Counted from the stretch's first letter, positions 34,809 to 43,494 are shown. The stretch is DNA of 43,757 bases from an uncultured Planctomycetaceae bacterium (GCA_903885565.1 CAISJI010000261.1:1-43757), one strand, 5' to 3'. Translations and numbers: made by a program. The notes: generated from the sequence alone by a model not told the origin.

Positions 34809-34954
34809 GCCGGAGGTATCGGCAGCCGCCTCCGGCCCACGCCGCACTTTCCGCAGAGCCGGAAAATCCTGCGCACCCTCACCAAGCCTCCAGCACTGCG
34901 CCCTTGAGAGCGCATCCGGGATAATTGTAGCGACGACTGGGTAAATAGATCGAG

Positions 34955-35049
34955 CGATGTAGGCGGAGGGGTCGGCGAACTCTTCGTGAGCGTAAGCGAC
35001 GAGACTTTTGCCGCCCCGAAGCCGATGCTACACGTAAGTCGGATGCGCT
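34955..35049 (+). repeat. Dispersed repeat, copy 3 (diverged, lacks the hairpin)
   Basis: Same order of blocks as copies 1 and 2 (GGCGGAGGGGTCGGCGAAC, GACGAGACTTTTGCCG, AAGCCGATGC) but missing exactly 16 bases that contain the GGGCCG-CTT-CGGCCC hairpin. It lies directly after the glgA stop. Confidence 0.7.
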
Positions 35050-36528
35050 TTAGCTGGCCGCGTGCCGGGTGCGCTGGTAGAGCCGCAGGTAGTCTTTGGC
35101 GCTTGCCTCCCACGACCAATCCTGTCCCATGCCCCGCCGCACGAGGCCGCTCCAGAGCGCCCCATCGGCGTGGGCGGCAAGTGCCCTTCCCACCGCCCAT
35201 TCGAGGGAGTCGGCATCGAAGTCGGTGAACACAAACCCACTCGCAGTGCCGTCGCGGAGCGTGTCGGGGTTGGCATCGACAACGGTGTCGACCAGCCCAC
35301 CGGTGGCCCGCACGATCGGAATCGTGCCATAGGCCAGCGCATAGAGCTGCGTCAGGCCGCAGGGCTCATAGAGGCTTGGCACCAGAAGCATGTCGGCAGC
35401 CGCCTGCACCAGATGAGCCAGCTCCTCGTCAAACCCCAGCAGCAGATCGATTGTGCCGGGATAGAGGCTGGCCACATGCTTCAGGGCATCTTCGGTGTGG
35501 CGATCGCCCGTGCCGAGCACGACAAAATGGGCCCGCCCTGATCCGGCCAGCCGGTGCAGCAATTCCAGCACCAGTCCCACCCCCTTCTGCTCCGCCAGCC
35601 GGCCCACGAAGGCCACCAGCGGACGGGCATCGGGAGCGGCATGCCCCAGCCGGCCGGCCAGCGCCGCGCGGGCGGCATACTTGCCGGCGTCGGCATCGTG
35701 GGCGGAGTAGGTCCGCGGCAGGGAGGTGTCGGTCTGCGGATTCCACACATCTGTATCGATGCCGTTGACGATTCCTGAGAGCGCCTGCCCGCGGGAGGCG
35801 AGCGCCCCCTCCAGGCCGCAGCCTCCCGGCGAAGCCTGTATTTCGCGGGCGTAGGTGGGGCTGACGGTGGTGACGGCGTCGGCGAATACGATGCCGGTCT
35901 TGAGCAGGTTGAGCTGCCCATAGGCCTCCATCTGCTGCCAGTTGAAGTATCGCCAGTCGAGCCCTGTCAGCGGCATCGCCGCACCGGGAAACGAACCCTG
36001 ATAGGCCATGTTATGGATCGTGAACACCGTGCGGGCCCCCGCCACGGCAGACCAGTGGGTCGGCATCAGCTTCTGGTAGGCGGGGATCAGGCCGGTCTGC
36101 CAGTCGTGGCAGTGGATGATGTCGAACGGCTCCCCCAGCCGCGCCGCCAGTTCCATGGTGGCGCGGGAGAAGAAGATGAACCGCTCGGCGTTATCGCCGT
36201 AGGCATGGGCGCCGCCGTAGAGCGAGGGGCGGCCAAAAAAACCGTCGTTACCGACAAACAACCACCGCGGCTGCGGGCTGCCCGCAGCCGCAGGGAGCGA
36301 GCCGGCAGAGATGCGGGCCGGAATCGCCAGAGCCCCCAGCGGCACCTCAAAGGCGATGCCTGTGTCCGCAAGGTTCTGCCTCGCAAACACCTCCTCGTAG
36401 GCCGGCATGACAACCGTTACCTCACAGCCCAGCCGGGCCAGTGCCCCCGGCAGCGCTCCGGCCACATCGGCCAGCCCGCCAGTCTTGGCGAAGGGGGTCG
36501 CCTCACTGGCCACAAACAGCACACGCAT
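35050..36528 (-). CDS. glgA: Glycogen synthase (ADP-glucose type, GT5)
   Basis: 492 residues from ATG 36528, where the typical N-terminus MRVLFVASEATPFAKTGGLADVAGALP begins. KTGGLADV is the ADP-glucose-binding loop. Other family marks: IIHCHDWQTGLIPAY, FTIHNMAYQG, TTVSPTYAREI, GIVNGIDTDVWNP, FVGRLAEQKGV and C-terminal LVPSLYEPCGLTQLYALAYGTIPIVRATGGLVDTV. It extends alpha-1,4-glucan from ADP-glucose. Length is usual. No other glycogen genes are close. The stop is flush with the end of a dispersed repeat. Confidence 0.96.
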   Translation of the reverse strand: MRVLFVASEATPFAKTGGLADVAGALPGALARLGCEVTVVMPAYEEVFARQNLADTGIAFEVPLGALAIPARISAGSLPAAAGSPQPRWLFVGNDGFFGRPSLYGGAHAYGDNAERFIFFSRATMELAARLGEPFDIIHCHDWQTGLIPAYQKLMPTHWSAVAGARTVFTIHNMAYQGSFPGAAMPLTGLDWRYFNWQQMEAYGQLNLLKTGIVFADAVTTVSPTYAREIQASPGGCGLEGALASRGQALSGIVNGIDTDVWNPQTDTSLPRTYSAHDADAGKYAARAALAGRLGHAAPDARPLVAFVGRLAEQKGVGLVLELLHRLAGSGRAHFVVLGTGDRHTEDALKHVASLYPGTIDLLLGFDEELAHLVQAAADMLLVPSLYEPCGLTQLYALAYGTIPIVRATGGLVDTVVDANPDTLRDGTASGFVFTDFDADSLEWAVGRALAAHADGALWSGLVRRGMGQDWSWEASAKDYLRLYQRTRHAAS

Positions 36529-36681
36529 GACGCCCACACTCCCTGTTCCCGACATACAATCCAGAGGCTGTCCCGTTGCTGGTCAGCGGGCGAGGCCCTG
36601 TGGGGGCCACCTGTCCGGCACAGCCTGCCCGGGCTGCACAGCTTGCCTGTCTAGTATTGCTCCTATTTCGGGGTGCTGCTG

Positions 36682-37335
36682 ATGAGTCCACTGGTCAATC
36701 CTGCCGCGCTGTTTTCGTTCCGCCTTCCCTGCCGGCGGCGGAAAGCGCTCTGGCCTCCGGCCGTTTGGGATCTCGACGAGGCCTGCCGGCTGCCGAGCCT
36801 GGCTGCGGTGGCGGGGGTGCCCGATCTCCTCGAGCTCTCGCTGGCCTGGAATGAAACGGGGCTGGCGGTACGGGGCGTGGCCCGGGGGGTGGGGAGCAGC
36901 AGATGGTGCCATTCCACGCGGGCGGAAGATAGCGACGGCCTCCATCTTTGGATTGCCACCCGCCCCACCGGGGCCAGCCACAGGGCTGGCCGGTTCTGCC
37001 AACGCTTGGCGCTGTTGCCGACCGGCGGTGGTCGCTTGGCCGACCAGCCGGTGGCAGTGGCGGCGGTGATCCCACGCACGAGCGAACTCCCGGCTGAGCT
37101 GCCGGCGGGGGCAGTGCTGATCGAAAGCGCCGCGACGGCCGACGGCTGGCGGATCGATGCTTTTGTGAGTGCCGCCGCTCTGCCCGGCTGGGATCCTCTT
37201 GAATTGCCGCGGCTGGGATTCTGTGCGGCGCTGGTCGATCGCCGTCTGGGACGAATCCCCTGGAGCAGTCCTCCGGAATATCCCTGGGATAGTGATCCCA
37301 CCACTTGGATGGAACTGGAGTTGGTAGCGAAGTAG
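36682..37335 (+). CDS. Unknown protein with CBM9/DOMON-like pattern
   Basis: 217 residues from ATG 36682; divergent from glgA. No signal peptide. The sequence looks like a single beta-rich domain: LLELSLAWNETGLAVRGVARGV, DSDGLHLWIATRPTG, VAVAAVIPRT, GWRIDAFVSAAALPGWDP, LGFCAALVDRRLGRIPWSS. The alternation of W-N-E-TGL and DGLHLWI strands resembles family-9 carbohydrate-binding or DOMON-like domains, but the match is by eye. Placement next to glycogen synthase is compatible with glucan binding; this is inference. It overlaps the next frame by 31 bp. Confidence 0.7.
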   Translation: MSPLVNPAALFSFRLPCRRRKALWPPAVWDLDEACRLPSLAAVAGVPDLLELSLAWNETGLAVRGVARGVGSSRWCHSTRAEDSDGLHLWIATRPTGASHRAGRFCQRLALLPTGGGRLADQPVAVAAVIPRTSELPAELPAGAVLIESAATADGWRIDAFVSAAALPGWDPLELPRLGFCAALVDRRLGRIPWSSPPEYPWDSDPTTWMELELVAK

Positions 37336-37592
37336 CCCCGGCCATTTTTCGTCGGCGGCTGGCACAGTGTCAGGCCGATCTGCCGGGCGACCGGTTTGGT
37401 CGCTTGAGCAAATCGCTTCTGGTGCACATTCCTCTCATCCGGCAGACGGAGTGGCTCTCGCGTGACGAAACAGTGCTGACATTCTTCGATCGCACCGACG
37501 GTCTCACGATCGGCCGGCAGGGAGCCACGCGGCTGCGGGAGATTCTGGCAACCGGCTTCTACGCAGGCGAGGCAGATGATCCGGTGAGCTGA
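37305..37592 (+). CDS. Small unknown protein
   Basis: Up to 95 residues. The only start near the 5' end is TTG 37305, inside the preceding gene; the true start may lie slightly later. A conserved-looking core reads FRRRLAQCQADLPGDRFGRLSKSLLVHIPLIRQTEWLSRDETVLTFFDRTDGLTIGRQG and is charged and globular-like rather than low complexity, which favours a real protein. No family recognised. Confidence 0.5.
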   Translation: MDGTGVGSEVAPAIFRRRLAQCQADLPGDRFGRLSKSLLVHIPLIRQTEWLSRDETVLTFFDRTDGLTIGRQGATRLREILATGFYAGEADDPVS

Positions 37593-37680
37593 AGCCGGTA
37601 GAAAAACGAACCCCGTCTGCCGTTCATCCGCGCACTGTCCATCCTGACAAAATCCTCAGCCTCGGCGACTGTTCCTGCCC

Positions 37681-37727
37681 GTTTCGTGCGCGCCAATCCT
37701 GTTTCGTGCGCGCCAATCCTGTTTCGT
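37681..37727 (+). repeat. 20-bp tandem repeat, 2.35 copies
   Basis: GTTTCGTGCGCGCCAATCCT at 37681-37700 and again, identical, at 37701-37720, followed by the first 7 bases of a third unit (37721-37727). Confidence 0.9.
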
Positions 37728-37783
37728 CACTTTTTTGGCCAGAAAACATTGACGGACCCGGCAGCTTCTGTAACGTGAAGGGG

Positions 37784-37907
37784 GTGCCAGCCACCATGTG
37801 TCGTTTCGCCGCAAGCGAAATGGCCCCGGCCGGTGAATCGTCCCACTGGGCATCCCAGTGGGTCATCACTGCTCAGAGCGTCCAGACAACCGCATCGTGG
37901 CTGGCAC
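37784..37907 (+). repeat. Inverted-repeat element with internal hairpins (possible structured RNA)
   Basis: Perfect 11-bp outer arms GTGCCAGCCAC (37784-37794) and GTGGCTGGCAC (37897-37907), then TCTTTTTTATTTT. Inside, in order: TTTCGC-CGCAA-GCGAAA (37804-37820), the palindrome CCGGCCGG (37826-37833), and CCCACTGGG-CAT-CCCAGTGGG (37842-37862). As RNA on the plus strand this would fold as a multibranch structure followed by U residues. The related arms at 43553-43637 enclose a different interior. Element type is uncertain: structured RNA, terminator or a small non-autonomous mobile element. Confidence 0.6.
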
Positions 37908-37947
37908 TCTTTTTTATTTTCCCCCAGTGATCACCCGGAGCAGAGCA

Positions 37948-38253
37948 ATGGTTTCTGTCGACCAACCTGCTGGCTCACGCGGCGGCCTAACCTACCTCGG
38001 CCCGCATCTCGATTGGCTGGAGGCTGCCCTGCGGAAGTCGGCCGACGGGCAGACACCCGGAATGACGGCCGACTGGCAACGGCAGGCGCGGGGGTTGCTG
38101 ATTTCGGCCCTGCGGGCCAAGGTGCTCGATGATCAGGCGGCTCTGGCGGGGTTCGATCAGGATGCAGAGCAACTGCTGCGGGTCATTGTTGATGCGCCCG
38201 CCGCCGCCGCGCGCCCCGTCTACCCGCCGGCAGGTTCGTCTCGCTATTTCTGA
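37948..38253 (+). CDS. Small unknown protein
   Basis: 101 residues from ATG 37948, with GGAG 7 bases upstream. Mostly helical: YLGPHLDWLEAALRKSADG, DWQRQARGLLISALRAKVLDDQAALAGFDQDAEQLLRVIVD. No signal, no recognised family. Pro/Ala-rich C-terminus. A good ribosome site and globular composition support it. Confidence 0.6.
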   Translation: MVSVDQPAGSRGGLTYLGPHLDWLEAALRKSADGQTPGMTADWQRQARGLLISALRAKVLDDQAALAGFDQDAEQLLRVIVDAPAAAARPVYPPAGSSRYF

Positions 38254-38303
38254 AGGGCTCCCCGGCCACCGCTCTGGCTCGGCACTGTCATCATTGGAGT
38301 GCA

Positions 38304-38609
38304 TCAGGCCGCCGAGTAAATGCAGATACCGACCCGCCCAATGTGCTCCTGCAGCGGTTGGTGCCGGATATGTTTGAGGGCGCAAACGTCGAAGTGGTAG
38401 GGCAAGGGCAAATCCTCCAACTCGCCGGCGATGGCCTCCGCCTGAAGCTGGGTGAGTTCACCGCTGAGTGCCAGATCAACGTCTGATCGCTGGCTGGCCG
38501 TCCCTTTGGCGCGGGAGCCAAACAGCGTCACCGAAGCCACCTCTGGATGACGCACAAATACATCCCTGACGAGCCGCAGCTCATGATCGGACAGGAGCAG
38601 CGGAGTCAT
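38304..38609 (-). CDS. Minimal nucleotidyltransferase (MNT) antitoxin-type protein
   Basis: 101 residues from ATG 38609. The polymerase-beta-like core has the motif LFGSRAKGTASQRSDVDLAL: GS followed by DxD, the nucleotide- and metal-binding residues. In HEPN/MNT modules such proteins inactivate the HEPN partner, in studied cases by adding AMP to it. It overlaps the HEPN-type gene by 4 bp (ATGA), so the two are co-translated. Confidence 0.88.
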   Translation of the reverse strand: MTPLLLSDHELRLVRDVFVRHPEVASVTLFGSRAKGTASQRSDVDLALSGELTQLQAEAIAGELEDLPLPYHFDVCALKHIRHQPLQEHIGRVGICIYSAA

Positions 38610-39025
38610 TGGCGGCGGCTTTTTTCCAGGAACTCGTGCAGCCGGCCAAGCGCGATCAGATAGCGGGCATGAATGGCTTCCACGGCCTCTTCGAAGTTTG
38701 CTGGATCGTAGGTATGCGAGAGCAGATTGCAGTGATCGATCATGTCGATCCACGTCTGACCATCGACAAGGATTTTGGCTGCGTAAGCATCCTTGATAAC
38801 CTGCCGGGGCGTGATGGCGGTGGGCACGACGCCGCTCGCCTCCAGAAAATCCTTGAGCGTCTTCCAGGCCAATTCCAGCGTGTATTCAAAACGCTGAACA
38901 ACCCCTTCCTTCTCCAATGGATTCAGGGCGGCTGGCCCTCTGTCCAGAGCCTCACGCAGCAGCGCAAGGGCCCGGTCGAAATGCTCGTAACGCTGCTGCC
39001 AACGAATGTCCTCATACCGACTCAT
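38606..39025 (-). CDS. HEPN-like nucleotidyltransferase substrate-binding protein (HI0074 type)
   Basis: 139 residues from ATG 39025; ATG 39037 is an alternative. All-helical protein of the HI0074 family: DIRWQQRYEHFDRALALLREAL, VVQRFEYTLELAWKTLKDFLEA, PRQVIKDAYAAKIL, DMIDHCNLLSHTYDPANFEEAV. The LLSHTYD motif is the usual conserved site in this branch. Such proteins are HEPN relatives that pair with an MNT protein; whether this one is an active toxin RNase is not shown. The pair lies between a small unknown gene and the WD40 gene. Confidence 0.85.
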   Translation of the reverse strand: MSRYEDIRWQQRYEHFDRALALLREALDRGPAALNPLEKEGVVQRFEYTLELAWKTLKDFLEASGVVPTAITPRQVIKDAYAAKILVDGQTWIDMIDHCNLLSHTYDPANFEEAVEAIHARYLIALGRLHEFLEKSRRQ

Positions 39026-39177
39026 ATTACTGGCCATCGGTCCAGAGAGATTCCCGTCGCGCTGGTCTTCGACACTTCCCATTCCTGTGAGGATAGTTCG
39101 ATCAACGTGTCAACTGAAGGAGAAACCGGGCAAGAATTATTTTCCGCCAACCGCAGGCGCAAAGCCAGGCCAGCGTC

Positions 39178-40245
39178 TTACCCCTCCACACCGAACACCT
39201 GCACTCTGCCCCAGCTTGGCCACTCCCCCCCCTTGGGCTGCGGCTGGCTGATGGCGCCGGCCAGAATGAGTCGATTCCCGTCGGCAGTGAAGCGGGCCTG
39301 CGTGATCCGGTTTTTGGTATCGACGGAATGAATCAGCTGGCCATCGGCGGCGGAGAAAATCGCGGCGTTCCAGGTGCCTTGGGCCTGTCGCCCGGCCATC
39401 ACGAAGTGGCTGCCCGCGGGTGACCAGGCCACGGTTTCCATCAGCCCCGATCCGTGCTGCCCATCTCTGATCTGATCGGTGCGTTCCCCCGTCTGCCAGT
39501 TCCAAGCCTGCCAGGTCATCTTGCCATTGCCCGCCATCGGATCGGTCATCGGCCCCATGCCGCAGCCGAGCAGCGAGACGTTATCAGGGGAGAAGGCGAG
39601 GGCGTAGATGCCGCCGCAATAGTGGTGGCTCTTGGTGCTGCCCCAGGAGGTGAAATCGGGGGAAGTCCAACCGGCCACCGGCGCCGCTGCGGCCCCCGCT
39701 TCCAGATTCCACACTCGCACTTCCCCAAGCAGGTTCGCGGCGGCCAGATGCGCGCCATCCCGGCTGAACGCGCAGCTCAACACTGGCGGAGTGTGGTTGA
39801 AGGCGGCCAGAAGTTCGCCGCTGGAAGTGTCGAAAACTTTGACACTCGCCTCGGTCTCCGCCGCCGGCTCATATTTCCAGCCGCCGGGGAGATACTGCCC
39901 GCTGCTACTGGCAAGTCGACGGCCATCGGGGGAAAGCGCGAGTTGCCAGCTCCAGAAACGATGGGCCCGCACGCGCCGCTTTTCCTGCTGCGTGGCCAGA
40001 TCGTGCCAGATCAGCTGGCCGTCGTAGCCCGCGGAGACGAGCGTCTGCCCGTCGGGGAGCAGCACGCAGCCGCTGGCATAGGAAGCGTGCTTGGCAGCCA
40101 GGGGAGAGGCCTCTCCGGTGGCCAGATCAACGCTTGAGATCTGCCCATCGGCAGCGGCCACGAAAGCCCGGTCGCCATCCGGCGCAAGGGCCAATCCGAG
40201 CACGCCGGTGGCGAGAGAATGTTTGTGGAGAGAGGTGAGTTTCAT
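39178..40245 (-). CDS. WD40-repeat protein
   Basis: 355 residues from ATG 40245, 4 bp after the DUF1501 stop. About seven beta-propeller blades, read from repeats such as GVLGLALAPDGDRAFVAAADGQISSVDLATG, LLPDGQTLVSAGYDGQLIWHDLAT, LALSPDGRRLASSSG, SCAFSRDGAHLAAANLLGEVRVWNLEAG, ALAFSPDNVSLLG and VAWSPAGSHFVMAG. No signal peptide is visible, although the operon partners are exported. WD40 proteins follow PSD/DUF1501 pairs in many planctomycete loci, where they may scaffold the exported enzymes. Confidence 0.88.
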   Translation of the reverse strand: MKLTSLHKHSLATGVLGLALAPDGDRAFVAAADGQISSVDLATGEASPLAAKHASYASGCVLLPDGQTLVSAGYDGQLIWHDLATQQEKRRVRAHRFWSWQLALSPDGRRLASSSGQYLPGGWKYEPAAETEASVKVFDTSSGELLAAFNHTPPVLSCAFSRDGAHLAAANLLGEVRVWNLEAGAAAAPVAGWTSPDFTSWGSTKSHHYCGGIYALAFSPDNVSLLGCGMGPMTDPMAGNGKMTWQAWNWQTGERTDQIRDGQHGSGLMETVAWSPAGSHFVMAGRQAQGTWNAAIFSAADGQLIHSVDTKNRITQARFTADGNRLILAGAISQPQPKGGEWPSWGRVQVFGVEG

Positions 40246-40249
40246 GGAG

Positions 40250-41587
40250 TTATGCCAGCAGATCGCGGATCGGCTCCGCCTTGTTTTCCACGCGATGGAA
40301 CGTCGGCATGCCGGGCAGATCGTATTCCGCATAGGGATCGATCCCCAGTGCCATGAAGATCGTGGCAAAGAGATTCTGCTCGTTGAACGGCTTCTCGATC
40401 ACATTCACGCCGTCGGCATCGGTCGCCCCAACCACCACGCCGCGTTTCAGGCCGCAGCCGGTCATCATCAGGCTCCAGGCATGGGGATAGTGGTCGCGCC
40501 CGCGGGCGGCATTGAGCCAGGGAGTGCGGCCAAACTCCCCCATCGCGATCACGAGCGTCGAATCGAGCAGGCCCCGCTCCTCCAGATCGCGAACAAGATG
40601 GAAGAGCACCCGATCGAGTTCCGGCACAAGCATCTGGTGGATCTCGTGCTGGAACACGTGGTTGTCCCAGTTCATACCGTTGGCAACCATCACAAACGGC
40701 GCGCCATGCTCCACCAGATGCCGCGCCATCAGGGCGTGCTGGGCGAAGCTGCCCGGCCCGTAGGCCTCGCGGTCTCGGGCCGGGAGCTTGGTGACATCGA
40801 ACAGGCTGGCGCTGGCCGCCATCCCCTTCATCCGCTCGAATGCCGCATTCTGGCTGCGGGCGATGCTGCTGCCACGATCGCGCTCATACTTGGAGGTGAG
40901 AAATTTCCGCAGCGTTTCGCGGGCTTCGCGATCGTGCTGCGGCAGTGCATCGAGGCTGGCATTGACCAGCTGCGTGTAGTCGCCCCCAAGCCGCACCGGG
41001 GCGTGTTCGGCGCCGAGCCAGCCGGCCCAGTTCCCCGCCTTGAATGTCTCAAACTCATTCCCGCCCGGAATGGGATCGAGGAAGATAAAGTTTGGAATCG
41101 GCGCATCGAGCTGCCCCAGCGCCTGTGAGAGCACGCTGCCAAGCGCCGGGCGGGTGAAGCCGGCCCGCTCCGGATTGCCCCGCTGCAGCAGCGTGATCGC
41201 CTGCAGGTGCTCCGGCTGCGTCGTCTTCATGCTGCGCACGATATTGAGCCGGTCGGCCATCCCGGCACACAGCGGCATCAGCTCCGAGAAATGAACACCA
41301 GGGATCGCGGTCGGCACGCTTCCAAACGGCCCGCCGCTCGGCCGGCCCGGCTTCGGATCCCAGGTTTCAAACTGGCTCGGTGCCCCGCAGAGCCAAAGGA
41401 GGATGCAGCTTTTATGCGCCTTCTTGGTTTCCGCGGCAAAGACGGGATTATGAAACAGCCCGGAAAAACTCCCCACGCTCGCCGCTGCCCCGGCAGAGAG
41501 TCCTTGGAGGAAGAGCCGCCGATGGAGCCGGTGCTCGTCGGTCGGACACTGGCCAGGCCTCGAATGTGTGGAATGCGGGGGCATCAT
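40250..41587 (-). CDS. DUF1501 Tat-exported protein
   Basis: 445 residues (ATG 41587, or 41584). N-terminal HRRLFLQGLSAGAAASVGSFSGLF is a Tat-like signal. DUF1501 marks: SCILLWLCGAPSQFETWDPKP, NIVRSMKTTQPEH, PALGSVLSQALG, FVMVANGMNWDNH, LVIAMGEFGRTPWLN, GRDHYPHAWSLMMTGCGLKRG. Shorter than the 25512-26963 member and clearly a separate paralogue. It starts 2 bp after its PSD partner. Confidence 0.93.
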   Translation of the reverse strand: MMPPHSTHSRPGQCPTDEHRLHRRLFLQGLSAGAAASVGSFSGLFHNPVFAAETKKAHKSCILLWLCGAPSQFETWDPKPGRPSGGPFGSVPTAIPGVHFSELMPLCAGMADRLNIVRSMKTTQPEHLQAITLLQRGNPERAGFTRPALGSVLSQALGQLDAPIPNFIFLDPIPGGNEFETFKAGNWAGWLGAEHAPVRLGGDYTQLVNASLDALPQHDREARETLRKFLTSKYERDRGSSIARSQNAAFERMKGMAASASLFDVTKLPARDREAYGPGSFAQHALMARHLVEHGAPFVMVANGMNWDNHVFQHEIHQMLVPELDRVLFHLVRDLEERGLLDSTLVIAMGEFGRTPWLNAARGRDHYPHAWSLMMTGCGLKRGVVVGATDADGVNVIEKPFNEQNLFATIFMALGIDPYAEYDLPGMPTFHRVENKAEPIRDLLA

Positions 41588-41589
41588 CG

Positions 41590-43494
41590 CTAGGGCACCG
41601 TGAGGAATTCGCCGCTGGTCAAAAGCGCCCAGAGCAGATCGCGGATCGGCTCGGCAGGCGCAGCAGGCAACGGATCAAAAAGCTGGGCCGCATGCGCAGC
41701 CTCTTCCGTATCGGGCAGCCGGCCGTAGACGGCAAGGAAGGCGCCCTGCACCCGCGCACTGGTATCGGGCAGCGCGGCGAGGGAGGCGGCGGTGCTGCCG
41801 GGATCTGGCTTGAGGATCTCCTGCAGATCGGGGGCGTTGGAGAAGAACTGCGCCTGCTGATAGGTGGCGCTATATTCCCGCGGCAAGACCTCGGGCAGGG
41901 CGGTCACCGTGGCCCGGCGCAGGGCTTCATTCTCAGGGGACAGGCCGGCGGCGATGCGCCACGAACGAGCGAGCTGTTCGGCGGCCAGCGGCCGCTCCAG
42001 CGCGCCGGCAAATGCCTCCGGCGGCACCGGGCCTGCGGCCCGTCCCAGGCCATACACCCGGCTCAGCACAATCCCCCGTACCGTGCGGCGGATGTCGTGC
42101 TGATGGGTGGCGAAATCCTGAGCCAGCCAGTCGAGCAGTTCGGGATGGCTCGGGGTGTTGCGGGCGTTCATCTCGTCCGCCGGCGCCACAATCCCCCGAC
42201 CAATCAACACCGCCCAGAGCCGGTTCACAAAGCCACGGGCCAGCAGCGGATTGTCGCGCGTGGCGGCCGCGGCAAAGGCCTCGCGCCGGGAAAACTTGGG
42301 CACGCGGGGCTTGGCCGCGGGATCGACATACTTCTCATCGCTGTCTTCCTCAGGCTGATCTCCCGCCGGCCAGTTCTCCGGCAGGGTGCGTCCGCCGAGC
42401 AGCGTCAGCAGCGCTGGCTGCGACTCTTTTTTGAGGTTGGTGAAGTTGACGAAGCCCCCCACGGCCGATTCCGCCACAGCGGCCGATCCCTCCACGTTCT
42501 TGCCCCGGTTGAAAGCCGCCACCAAGCCCCAGTAATGGGCCTGCTTGATCTCACGGGCCAGCGGATGATCGTGGCACTGCGCGCAGTCGACGCGTGTGCC
42601 ATACACCAGCGGCGCGACTGCCTCGGCGATCAACTGATGATCGTTGCGGCGCTCGTAGAGAAACCAGGACGCCCCCTTCTTCTCCGGACTGTCGGGCCGG
42701 GCGACGAGCAGTTCGCGGACAACTTCGTCCCAGGGTTGATTGGTGCGGAAGGTGTTCTCAAGGTAGGCCCACCAGCCGTTCTGCCGGCGCCGCTCCTCCT
42801 GAGACTGCCGCTTGCCGCGGCCCATCAGAAACAGATCCCACAGCTCCCGCATCCGCACGGCGTAATCGTCTGAAGCGAGCAGCCGATCGACCAGCGTGCT
42901 ACGACGCGAGTCGGCCGGCTGGGCCAGAAATTCATCCACTTCAGCCGCCGTGGGAATTCTTCCGGCAAGATCGAGCGAGAGGCGCCGGCACCAGGTTCGG
43001 TCATCGATGGGCGGAGCGGGCTCGACGCCGCGGGCGGCCCAGCCTTCTGCGACAAAAAAATCGATCGCGTCGGCAACGGTCGCAAACTGCCGGTGGGCCT
43101 CCGGGCGGGCATCTGGTTCTGCGGCCGGTGGACTCTGGCGAGCGGCGAGGGCGGCGATCCATTCCCGGATGACTTCCTGCTCAGCCTCCGTGAGCTGCTT
43201 CTCTGGCGGCATGTGCTGGTCGGCGTCGGCCGCAAGATTCTGCCACAGGCGGCTCGCCTCCGGGTGGCCCGGCACCACCACCGCGCCGTCGTCCCCTCCT
43301 TTGAGCACCGCCGCGGGAGTATCGAGCTCCAGCCCGCCATGCTGATCGATCGGCCCGTGGCACTTCACGCACTGCAGATCGAGCAGCGGTTGCACCTTGG
43401 CTGACCAGAGCGCCGCCGGATCGGCCCCGCGTGCCGCGGCAGCCACCAGGAGCGAGAGCAGCACAAGGAACGGAATTGCGCGGCGAAGGTGCAT
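41590..43494 (-). CDS. PSD-type exported protein: cytochrome c, DUF1549 and DUF1553 domains
   Basis: 634 residues from ATG 43494, directly before the signal peptide HLRRAIPFLVLLSLLVAAAARGA (ATG 43527 is less likely). PSCyt1-like domain with heme motif CVKCHG (about 44-49) and MPPEKQL as possible Met ligand; DUF1549 (WCRRLSLDLAGRIPTAAEVDEFLAQ) with a second CAQCHDHPL motif; and DUF1553 (LLARGFVNRLWAVLIGRGIVAPADEMN, SHPELLDWLAQDFATHQHDIRRTVR, ARSWRIAAGL). It lacks the large lectin-like middle region of the 26988-30215 paralogue. First gene of a PSD, DUF1501 and WD40 operon. Confidence 0.92.
   Translation of the reverse strand: MHLRRAIPFLVLLSLLVAAAARGADPAALWSAKVQPLLDLQCVKCHGPIDQHGGLELDTPAAVLKGGDDGAVVVPGHPEASRLWQNLAADADQHMPPEKQLTEAEQEVIREWIAALAARQSPPAAEPDARPEAHRQFATVADAIDFFVAEGWAARGVEPAPPIDDRTWCRRLSLDLAGRIPTAAEVDEFLAQPADSRRSTLVDRLLASDDYAVRMRELWDLFLMGRGKRQSQEERRRQNGWWAYLENTFRTNQPWDEVVRELLVARPDSPEKKGASWFLYERRNDHQLIAEAVAPLVYGTRVDCAQCHDHPLAREIKQAHYWGLVAAFNRGKNVEGSAAVAESAVGGFVNFTNLKKESQPALLTLLGGRTLPENWPAGDQPEEDSDEKYVDPAAKPRVPKFSRREAFAAAATRDNPLLARGFVNRLWAVLIGRGIVAPADEMNARNTPSHPELLDWLAQDFATHQHDIRRTVRGIVLSRVYGLGRAAGPVPPEAFAGALERPLAAEQLARSWRIAAGLSPENEALRRATVTALPEVLPREYSATYQQAQFFSNAPDLQEILKPDPGSTAASLAALPDTSARVQGAFLAVYGRLPDTEEAAHAAQLFDPLPAAPAEPIRDLLWALLTSGEFLTVP

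Larger units (their letters stand above)
37593..37947. other. Structured gene-free stretch
   Basis: 355 bp with no gene, but with a tandem 20-bp repeat (37681-37727) and a multi-hairpin element closed by GTGCCAGCCAC...GTGGCTGGCAC (37784-37907) and followed by a T-rich run. Confidence 0.6.

Noticed and set aside
39090..39113. Promoter for the HEPN/MNT pair (TTGACA and TATCCT on the minus strand)
   Set aside because: The boxes are only 12 bp apart, too close for sigma70.
41380..42873. 497-codon open frame on the plus strand
   Set aside because: Antisense to the second DUF1501/PSD pair; no domain, signal or ribosome site.
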